A DNA stretch of 8,126 nt from Spirochaetia bacterium (GTDB lineage Bacteria > Spirochaetota > Leptospiria > Leptospirales > Leptonemataceae): the NCBI GenBank assembly GCA_029880625.1, contig JAOUOA010000100.1, forward strand, positions 1-8,126. The letters run 5' to 3'. This document shows, piece after piece, positions 1-5,369 of this stretch. The translations under genes were made by a program, and so were the position numbers. The notes under the pieces are model-generated. The model saw nothing but the letters and a program-made list of their open reading frames with translations. It was not told where the DNA came from and did not search any database. How positions within the stretch are numbered: position 1 is the first letter of the stretch; every line of letters begins with the position of its first letter.

Positions 1-138
1 CCCGGAATGAGGGAAAAGAGATTTCCATCAGGAACTTATGGAACTCCCTGCGCTCTGATCATCGGACAAAGAAAAGCCAGCACGGACGAGAAAACATCGC
101 TGAATGATGCGCTTCGCGATTTTAACGTAAGCGTATAA
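1..138 (+). CDS. C-terminal end of an unidentified protein (5' truncated by window)
   Basis: An open frame runs from the first base to a TAA at 136-138, giving 45 residues that begin PGMREKRFPSGTYGTPCALI and end LRDFNVSV. The residue mix (a Gly/Pro-rich turn, a short hydrophobic strand ALIIG, then a charged helix-like tail) looks coding, but I do not recognise the family. An ATG at base 7 could start a 43-residue peptide. No ribosome binding site can be judged because the window starts too close, so a truncated larger gene is more likely. It converges on cmoB with only 8 bases between the two stop codons, so any terminator serving either gene must lie inside coding sequence or be Rho-dependent. 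Confidence 0.55.
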   Translation, partial: PGMREKRFPSGTYGTPCALIIGQRKASTDEKTSLNDALRDFNVSV

Positions 139-146
139 ACGATTCG

Positions 147-1097
147 TTATTTTCTTGCGCTGAAATAAATCCGGACAGGTGCGGGATATCCTTCAATAGT
201 AAAATTCCTGTCCGGTCCAAGCATTTCTGAAAGGCCGGGCATACCGCACCATTCAGTACAGAGCTGTTCGCCGTCGTACCGGTGTATATTCTGCAGATAA
301 ACTTCATGGAACCCTGCCCTGGCAATCCAGTTTTTCACTGCTCCCGGAGAAGGTACATTCCAGACCGATTTCATTCCTGCATAACGCTTCTTAGGAATCA
401 GCGAGACTTCTTTTTTCAGGAATTCCTGAGCTTTTTTTTCAGTATGAATCTGTCGGTTAAAAATATCTTCTTTCATCTCTTTTGACAGTAAAACCGTGTC
501 GGGTTGATCGGGAAGAAATCCCAGCGTTTCAATAACAGCCTGGCCGCCTTTTTTTAAAGATGAATACATGAGGCGAAGAATCTGCATAGGATCTGTATGA
601 TGATAAAGGATTCCCATGGAAAAAACAAGATCAAATTCATTTTCATAACTTTCAAGATCTTCAAAACCCTTCTGTCGAAAAACCATCGAAGGGAAATCGA
701 TCAATGTTTTAAAAAAAGCATGTTTTCTTTGAAACGTAATGACAGGATCCAGCCCCAGGATATATTCCGGGTTAAAATGCTGCATGCGGTACATGTAGTA
801 TCCATTATTGCAGCCAACATCTGCAATTTTTTTATGTTCCATGCTATCAGCAAAAGAAACAACACGATTCCATTTTAGATGGCTCTGCCAGTTTGCATCA
901 ATCCGATGTCCGTAAATACGAAAGGGGCCTTTTCTCCATGGAGTAAGTTTTCGCAAACAGGAATCAAGAATGCGGTGTTCCGAATCTGAAAGATCCGCTT
1001 CATTCCCCAGAATTATCTCATCGCCGGAAAAATCATGATCTGAAACGGGATGATGTTCAGCAAAAGAAAGAATTTCTGCAAATTCTTCATCTGTCAT
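147..1097 (-). CDS. cmoB: tRNA U34 carboxymethyltransferase CmoB
   Basis: CmoB transfers the carboxymethyl group of carboxy-S-adenosylmethionine (made by CmoA) to 5-hydroxyuridine at tRNA position 34, giving cmo5U, which lets one tRNA read several codons. The 316-residue product has the family landmarks in order: WRKGPF at 54-59, WQSHLKWNRV at about 70-79, the class I methyltransferase SAM loop IADVGCNNGYYMYRM at 91-105, SMGILYHH at 160-167, and EGYPAPVR at 302-309 near the C terminus. By my recalled alignment to E. coli CmoB, the three carboxy-SAM-binding residues (K91, Y200, R315) correspond to K56, Y165 and R309, so an active enzyme is expected. Two oddities: the region before WRKGPF is about 35 residues shorter than in E. 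coli, and about 28 extra, mostly charged residues sit at roughly 206-237, before the conserved RYAGM segment. The start ATG overlaps the clpB stop as ATGA. An upstream in-frame stop at 1113-1115 rules out a much longer form. No separate promoter was seen, so it is probably translated by coupling to clpB. Confidence 0.93.
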   Translation of the reverse strand: MTDEEFAEILSFAEHHPVSDHDFSGDEIILGNEADLSDSEHRILDSCLRKLTPWRKGPFRIYGHRIDANWQSHLKWNRVVSFADSMEHKKIADVGCNNGYYMYRMQHFNPEYILGLDPVITFQRKHAFFKTLIDFPSMVFRQKGFEDLESYENEFDLVFSMGILYHHTDPMQILRLMYSSLKKGGQAVIETLGFLPDQPDTVLLSKEMKEDIFNRQIHTEKKAQEFLKKEVSLIPKKRYAGMKSVWNVPSPGAVKNWIARAGFHEVYLQNIHRYDGEQLCTEWCGMPGLSEMLGPDRNFTIEGYPAPVRIYFSARK

Positions 1098-3655
1098 ACA
1101 AGAATCAACTCTTCATTTTTTACTTTCAACTGATAAGTTTTATCCTGAGAGAAATCGCCTTTTAAGATATAGCGAGAAAGCATATTTCCCAGCTCTTTTT
1201 GAATCAGGCGTTTTAAAGGCCTTGCGCCGAATTGCGGATCATATCCGCGTTTCGCAAGCCATTCCATAACTTTTGCATCGGCCTTAATTGCAATTCCGCT
1301 TTCTTTTGCTCGATCGATCAAAATATCCACCTGGATTTTTACAATTGAAAGCAGAGACTCAAGAGTAACCGGATTGAACATGATGACATCGTCCAGTCGA
1401 TTGATAAATTCCGGCTTGAAAAAGGAATGAAGCGCATCCATTGCATGCCTTTCCTTTTCTTCCATAGAAATGTCCTGCGACATGAGATGCTGGCTTCCAA
1501 TATTGGATGTCATAATGATGATGGTATTTTTAAAATCAACAATTCTTCCTTTAGAATCAGTAAGACGGCCGTCGTCAAAAATCTGAAGAAAAATATTAAA
1601 CACATCCGGATGGGCTTTTTCGACTTCGTCAAAGAGAATCACCTGGTAGGGACGCTTTCTTACAGATTCCGTAAGCTGCCCCCCTTCATCGTATCCCACA
1701 TATCCTGGAGGGGCTCCGATCAGACGGGCGACAGCATGCTTTTCCATATATTCCGACATATCAATGCGCACCATTGCATTTTCATCATCAAACAAAAACT
1801 GCGAAAGAGCTTTTGCAGTTTCTGTTTTTCCGACGCCGGTCGGTCCCAGAAATAAAAACACTCCCACAGGACGATTTGGATCGGAAAGCCCGGAACGGCT
1901 GCGGAGGATAGCTTCCGTTACGCTTTCAAGAGCCTGATCCTGTCCGATAACCCTTTCCTTCATTTTTTCAAACATGCCCAGAAGGCGCTCTTTCTCACCC
2001 TGCATCATTTTAGTGACTGGAATCCCCGTCCATCTCGCAACGATTGTTGCAATATCTTCGTAAGTAACTTCTTCTTTTAAATATTTCTTCTGGCTGTTCT
2101 GAATTGTTTCTTCTAGATCCTTTAATTCATGATCGAGTGCGGCAAGTTTTCCGTACCGGATTTCCGCGACTTTATTCAAGTCTCCCAGTCTCTCCGCATC
2201 CTTTTCCTGAAGGCGCAATTTTTCAATTTCTTCGCGGATGGATTTTGCGCGTTCCACATCCACCTTTTCAGATTCCCAGACACCTTTTTTCTGTTTAAAT
2301 TCTTCTTCCAGATTGGAAAGCTGCTGCTGAAGTCCCGAAAGACGCTCCATAGAAGCCTTATCTTTTTCCATTTTCAATGCTTCCCTTTCGATACGAAGCG
2401 CATGAATATTTTTGGATATTTTATCGAGTTCTTCGGGAAGGCTGTCCAGTTCAATCCTCAGCTTGGAACATGCTTCATCAATCAAATCCACTGCCTTATC
2501 GGGCAGAAATCTGTCAGTAATATAACGGTCAGAAAGCTTCGCTGAAGCCAGAATCGCACCGTCCGTGATGTGAATGCCGTGGTGGAGCTCATAGCGGTCT
2601 TTCAATCCTCGAAGGATCATAATCGTTTCTTCAACTGATGGTTCGCGCACATATACCGGTTGAAACCTGCGTTCCAGAGCCTGGTCTTTTTCAATATATT
2701 TCTGGTATTCTTTAAGCGTGGTGGCTCCTATGCAGCGAAGTTCTCCTCTTGCAAGAGCCGGTTTGATCATATTGGAAGCATCCATCGAACCCTCAGAGGC
2801 GCCCGCGCCCACAATCGTATGAATTTCATCGATAAAAAGCACAATCCGCCCGTCGCTTCTCTGAACTTCTCCCATTACGGCTTTAAATCGGTCTTCAAAT
2901 TCCCCTCTGTATTTAGCCCCAGCGATCATGGAACCGAGATCCAGCGCCCAGATCTCTTTGTCGCGAAGACCTTCCGGCACATCTCCGGAAACGATGTTTC
3001 CTGCAAGCCCTTCGACAATTGCTGTTTTTCCGGTTCCCGGTTCGCCGATTAACAGAGGATTATTTTTGGTTCTTCTGCTCAAAACCTGCATGATTCGCCG
3101 GATTTCTTCATCTCTGCCAATCACAGGATCCAGCTTCCCTTTTTTCGCAGCTTCATTCAGGTTTCGCGCGTATTTACCGAGAGCATCCAGTGTATCTTCA
3201 GGATTTTCCGAGTTGATGGGCTGCCCTCCCCTCAGATGCTCAACCTCATTTAATACAGCATCTGCATTGAGTCCGGCACGGATCAGTTCATCTGCAGCGG
3301 GACCCTGCTTTTCTTTTAAGTATATATAAATCAGATGCTCGACAGAAATGTATTCATCTCCTTTTTTCTTCGCAAGCCTTTCGCTTTTCTGTACAGTATC
3401 AATAAAACTTCGCGCAGGCCTGACTTCTGTCTGTCCTTCCACCGATGGTAGACGATTGATATGATTTTCAAGAATGTTTCGGACACTCTGCTCCGGCACA
3501 CCGAATTTACCGAGAATCATGGGTCCGATTCCGTCTTTTTGTGAAAATACAGCATACATCAAATGCTCCGAGGTTAACTCAGGATGCTTCTTTTCTACAG
3601 CCAGATGCTGTGCTTCCTGAATGGCTTCTGTTGATTTTACTGTAAACTTCTCCAA
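1094..3655 (-). CDS. clpB: ATP-dependent protein disaggregase ClpB (Hsp100)
   Basis: ClpB is a cytosolic hexameric AAA+ machine that threads aggregated proteins through its pore and works with DnaK/DnaJ/GrpE. The 853-residue length is close to E. coli (857). Order of parts: Clp N-terminal repeat domain at about 1-145; first AAA+ module with Walker A GEPGTGKT (204-211), pore loop KYRGEFE (248-254), Walker B VLFIDE (272-277) and arginine-finger pair R329/R330; coiled-coil M-domain at about 400-525, rich in Glu/Lys/Leu; second AAA+ module with Walker A GPTGVGKT (604-611), pore loop GYVGYDEGG (651-659), Walker B VILFDE (672-677), arginine finger in FINRLD (750-755) and sensor 2 GARP (810-813). 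The M-domain separates ClpB from ClpA and ClpC, and I saw no ClpP-binding IGF/IGL loop. Every catalytic motif is intact. The start is TTG, placed 9 bases after a perfect AGGAGG; the frame upstream closes at a TGA (3674-3676) with no in-frame ATG or GTG. It is the first gene of the clpB-cmoB operon. Confidence 0.97.
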   Translation of the reverse strand: MEKFTVKSTEAIQEAQHLAVEKKHPELTSEHLMYAVFSQKDGIGPMILGKFGVPEQSVRNILENHINRLPSVEGQTEVRPARSFIDTVQKSERLAKKKGDEYISVEHLIYIYLKEKQGPAADELIRAGLNADAVLNEVEHLRGGQPINSENPEDTLDALGKYARNLNEAAKKGKLDPVIGRDEEIRRIMQVLSRRTKNNPLLIGEPGTGKTAIVEGLAGNIVSGDVPEGLRDKEIWALDLGSMIAGAKYRGEFEDRFKAVMGEVQRSDGRIVLFIDEIHTIVGAGASEGSMDASNMIKPALARGELRCIGATTLKEYQKYIEKDQALERRFQPVYVREPSVEETIMILRGLKDRYELHHGIHITDGAILASAKLSDRYITDRFLPDKAVDLIDEACSKLRIELDSLPEELDKISKNIHALRIEREALKMEKDKASMERLSGLQQQLSNLEEEFKQKKGVWESEKVDVERAKSIREEIEKLRLQEKDAERLGDLNKVAEIRYGKLAALDHELKDLEETIQNSQKKYLKEEVTYEDIATIVARWTGIPVTKMMQGEKERLLGMFEKMKERVIGQDQALESVTEAILRSRSGLSDPNRPVGVFLFLGPTGVGKTETAKALSQFLFDDENAMVRIDMSEYMEKHAVARLIGAPPGYVGYDEGGQLTESVRKRPYQVILFDEVEKAHPDVFNIFLQIFDDGRLTDSKGRIVDFKNTIIIMTSNIGSQHLMSQDISMEEKERHAMDALHSFFKPEFINRLDDVIMFNPVTLESLLSIVKIQVDILIDRAKESGIAIKADAKVMEWLAKRGYDPQFGARPLKRLIQKELGNMLSRYILKGDFSQDKTYQLKVKNEELILV

Positions 3656-3664
3656 AATTTCATT

Positions 3665-3670
3665 CCTCCT
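3665..3670 (-). promoter_or_regulatory. clpB ribosome binding site, with a decoy ATG before the TTG start
   Basis: The minus strand reads AGGAGG, then AATGAAATT, then the TTG start of clpB at 3655-3653, a 9-base spacing. This site decides the start. The ATG at 3663-3661 lies only 1 base from the AGGAGG, is out of frame, and would give just MKFWRSLQ before a TAA. The TTG frame gives EKFTVKSTEAIQ, the typical ClpB N terminus. Confidence 0.85.
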
Positions 3671-3769
3671 GAATCATGTTTCCTGAAACGGTTTTCTATT
3701 TTTATTGTGCAATTCCCATGCCAGGTGAAAGATCCATAAAATCCGTTCTCTTTCAAGTATTTAAATTTC

Positions 3770-3810
3770 AACCTGACAATTTTATCATAAAAATGAAAAT
3801 TTGTCAGGTT
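3770..3810. promoter_or_regulatory. 10-bp inverted repeat framing the clpB promoter (candidate operator)
   Basis: Perfect arms AACCTGACAA (3770-3779) and TTGTCAGGTT (3801-3810) are separated by 21 bases, so arm centres are 31 bp apart, close to three helical turns. One arm contains the clpB -35 and the other covers the probable transcription start, which is where a repressor dimer or pair of dimers could bind. It does not match the CIRCE consensus (TTAGCACTC-N9-GAGTGCTAA) used by HrcA. Extra ACCTGA half-sites occur at 3771, 3821 and 3879 on the plus strand. Alternative reading: on the plus strand the right arm runs straight into a T-rich stretch (3809-3820), so it could act as a terminator against rightward transcription, although no plus-strand gene is seen upstream. 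Confidence 0.45.
3779..3807 (-). promoter_or_regulatory. Putative sigma70-type promoter of clpB-cmoB
   Basis: On the minus strand, CTGACA (3807-3802; 5 of 6 to TTGACA) is followed by a 17-base spacer and TAAAAT (3784-3779; 5 of 6 to TATAAT). Transcription would start near 3772, giving a leader of about 117 bases before the TTG start. This is the best -35/-10 pair I found upstream of clpB. The -35 lies inside one arm of an inverted repeat, and the other arm begins at the last base of the -10. This is inferred from sequence and no start site is mapped. Confidence 0.6.
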
Positions 3811-4269
3811 TTTTGTTTTTACCTGATATTAAAGTAAATATAATTATGAAAAAAATGTATAATTTCCAAATGCATATTACCTGAAGCTTGATTTCATATC
3901 GATCCTTACAAATTCATGAAAATCAGAAATAAATGTCTTAAAATCTCATTATCATTCACATGGAATATTAAAATTATATAAATCTCAGTGAAATTCCAAT
4001 CTCCATTTTCATTCACCAAATTCAGCCATCAGATACTCATAGCAAAAATAAACTCAAAACAGAAACGTTTCATTTAAAAAAAGAATAAAAGACTGCTGAC
4101 TTGATTCAACCAGTACAGGATCGGTAACTGATTATTAAAATCCACAGGCGTTTCTGATACAATCATGAATCAGACAGATCAGCGAAAATTTTAATTCAAT
4201 TTGTTTAATCCAGAGAGGACAAACGACCCAGAAGTATTTACCACCAGATTGCTTATAAAGTAAATTTTG

Positions 4270-4319
4270 TTAAGATTATCCGGTAAACATTAAAAAATTG
4301 ATTTCCAGGCTAATCTTAA
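4270..4319. repeat. 9-bp inverted repeat in the clpB-actA spacer
   Basis: TTAAGATTA (4270-4278) and TAATCTTAA (4311-4319) are perfect complements separated by 32 bases. The arm centres are 41 bp apart, close to four helical turns. The AT-rich stem and long loop make a transcription terminator unlikely. It may be a protein-binding site or chance in AT-rich DNA. Confidence 0.35.
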
Positions 4320-4365
4320 AGAAAACGACCCGCTTTCTGAAGTTCAGAAATTGTGCAGTCAGTTG

Positions 4366-4385
4366 AATTGAAATAAATTGAAATA
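4366..4385. repeat. Tandem duplication of a 10-mer
   Basis: AATTGAAATA occurs twice head to tail (4366-4375 and 4376-4385). One repeat unit is nearly one helical turn, so identical faces line up. It lies immediately before the 23-nt direct repeat pair. No function can be assigned. Confidence 0.45.
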
Positions 4386-4391
4386 TAAAGC

Positions 4392-4453
4392 AACATGGAT
4401 CAATTTATATTTTAAATACCGGACATAAGTAACATTGGATTATTTATATTTTA
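4392..4453. repeat. Imperfect 23-nt direct repeat pair, 39-bp period
   Basis: Copies at 4392-4414 and 4431-4453 share AACAT, then GGAT one base later in the second copy, then an identical ATTTATATTTTA (4403-4414 and 4442-4453). They differ by small indels around the GGAT. The second copy runs into the left arm of the palindrome at 4445-4474. Possible readings are paired binding sites of a regulator or the remains of a local duplication. Confidence 0.45.
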
Positions 4454-4474
4454 TGATTTTTATCATAAAATATA
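4445..4474. promoter_or_regulatory. Perfect 13-bp palindrome with TTTT loop; FNR/CRP-like core
   Basis: The arms TATATTTTATGAT (4445-4457) and ATCATAAAATATA (4462-4474) are perfect complements around a 4-base TTTT centre. The core ATGAT-N4-ATCAT matches 8 of 10 fixed positions of the FNR-family site TTGAT-N4-ATCAA, differing only in the outermost base of each half. That would fit redox control of a respiratory operon, but the site is nearly 300 bp from actA. With only two G:C pairs in the stem it would be a poor terminator hairpin. Confidence 0.4.
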
Positions 4475-4515
4475 TCAATTTCAAATCATTTTTGCACGCC
4501 GCACTACAAGAGAAC

Positions 4516-4544
4516 TTGATGAATTTGAATATTCTTATGATAAT
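4516..4544 (+). promoter_or_regulatory. Weak candidate promoter for actA
   Basis: TTGATG (4516-4521; 4 of 6) is followed by 17 bases and GATAAT (4539-4544; 5 of 6). It would give a leader of about 200 bases before actA. Other elements nearer the gene are a perfect TTGACA at 4683-4688 with no well-spaced -10, and TATAAA at 4733-4738 with only a weak TTGGTT 18 bases upstream. In DNA this AT-rich, chance matches are common, so the choice among these is open. Confidence 0.25.
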
Positions 4545-4757
4545 TTCTTCTATATAAAACGCCATTTATCGTTCTAATGTATGCTTTAAATACGATTCAG
4601 TATAAACCTTTAGATATATTGATCTCAAAGATATTGGATTTTTCAATAGCAAACGGTTTAAAATGAAAATTTTTAGAATCTGTTGACAGAGATAACAACA
4701 ACAAAATTTTGGTTTCACGTAAATTGCGAAATTATAAACTACAGGTAGATTCAATCA

Positions 4758-5318
4758 ATGGTAATTCAAAGAATCTTAAAAAAACATGGTATTAAATTAC
4801 TTTTTCTATTTCTTATTTTCGGCGGCGGAGCATATCTTCTTGGAACCGATGCAAAATATGTAGGTTACTCGCCTGATCAGCCTATCCCATTCAGTCATAA
4901 AATCCATGCTGGTGAACTTCAGATTGATTGTCAGTTTTGCCATGCCAATGTTGAAAAATCGGCACAGGCTGGAATCCCTGACACCGCCACATGCATGAAA
5001 TGCCATGAATCTGTGGCATCGGACAGCCCCAATATCCAATTTATAAGACAGAGCTACTCTCAGGGCATACCTCTTCGCTGGAGAAAAGTCTACGATCTTC
5101 CCGATCATGCCCGTTTTACACATAAAGTACATATTGCACGTGGTTTTGAATGCAGCCGTTGTCATGGAGAAGTTCAGAATATGGATAAGGTTGAACTTCA
5201 TCCTGATTTTACCATGGGATGGTGTGTAAACTGCCACAGGGAAAATACAATGCAGACTGAAAAGCCGGGAAATAATAATTCGGTTCACCTGACAGAGTGC
5301 GGCACATGCCATTATTGA
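4758..5318 (+). CDS. actA: Alternative complex III pentaheme cytochrome c subunit ActA
   Basis: ActA is the periplasm-facing cytochrome of the quinol-oxidising alternative complex III, passing electrons onward to soluble carriers or a terminal oxidase. The 186-residue product has a basic N terminus and one hydrophobic segment at about 12-29 (signal anchor or uncleaved signal). It has five CxxCH heme c motifs at C58-H62, C79-H83, C132-H136, C156-H160 and C181-H185, the last ending one residue before the C terminus. The FSHKIH (45-50) and FTHKVH (120-125) segments supply further histidines typical of multiheme class III/c7-type folds and likely distal ligands. Five hemes plus the adjacent actB gene give the assignment. 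A lone multiheme cytochrome of a nitrite or sulfur reductase is the alternative but does not fit this neighbour. The ribosome binding site is weak (AGGT at 4743-4746, 11 bases before ATG). actB follows after 51 bases. Confidence 0.88.
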   Translation: MVIQRILKKHGIKLLFLFLIFGGGAYLLGTDAKYVGYSPDQPIPFSHKIHAGELQIDCQFCHANVEKSAQAGIPDTATCMKCHESVASDSPNIQFIRQSYSQGIPLRWRKVYDLPDHARFTHKVHIARGFECSRCHGEVQNMDKVELHPDFTMGWCVNCHRENTMQTEKPGNNNSVHLTECGTCHY

Positions 5319-5369
5319 TCTTGAGGTCTGAAAACTAGAACTGTGAAAAATACGAAGGTTTGAATACAA

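Larger units (their letters stand above)
3656..4757. other. AT-rich intergenic region between divergent clpB and actA
   Basis: This 1.1 kb spacer separates two genes transcribed away from each other. Rows counted by hand have about 25-35% G+C, well below the flanking genes. It contains the clpB promoter and inverted repeat at the left, then from about 4270 to 4475 a cluster of short repeats and a strong palindrome, then weak candidate promoter elements before actA. I found no tRNA-like cloverleaf, no transposase remnant and no long open frame with a ribosome binding site on either strand. A small noncoding RNA cannot be excluded. Bases 3885-4265 show nothing I can name. Confidence 0.7.

Noticed and set aside
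1427..3329. Several plus-strand open frames of 64-142 codons inside clpB
   Set aside because: They are shadows of the highly constrained clpB coding frame, rich in Phe, Ser, Arg and His as expected from antisense reading, with no plausible starts.
3731..3757. Sigma32-like heat-shock promoter (CTTGAAA at 3757-3751 on the minus strand)
   Set aside because: The -35-like heptamer is good but no CCCCAT-like -10 follows at the right distance; TGGATC is found there instead.
3770..3810. CIRCE element for HrcA
   Set aside because: The position is right but the arms are AACCTGACAA and not TTAGCACTC, and the spacer is 21 and not 9 bases.
3846..3884. Small peptide MKKMYNFQMHIT in the spacer
   Set aside because: Twelve codons, no ribosome binding site, and chance ATG frames are frequent in such AT-rich DNA.
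4445..4474. Rho-independent terminator
   Set aside because: The stem has only two G:C pairs, and neither strand has a clear T-run immediately after it.
4566..4754. Minus-strand 62-codon open frame in the spacer starting MNLPVVYNFAIY
   Set aside because: No ribosome binding site upstream of its ATG, low-complexity AT-driven residues (many Ile, Leu, Lys, Tyr), and it would overlap the probable actA control region. No family resemblance.
3656..4757. CRISPR array or insertion sequence in the spacer
   Set aside because: The repeats are only two-copy, AT-rich and irregularly spaced. There is no transposase frame, and no terminal inverted repeats with target duplication were found.
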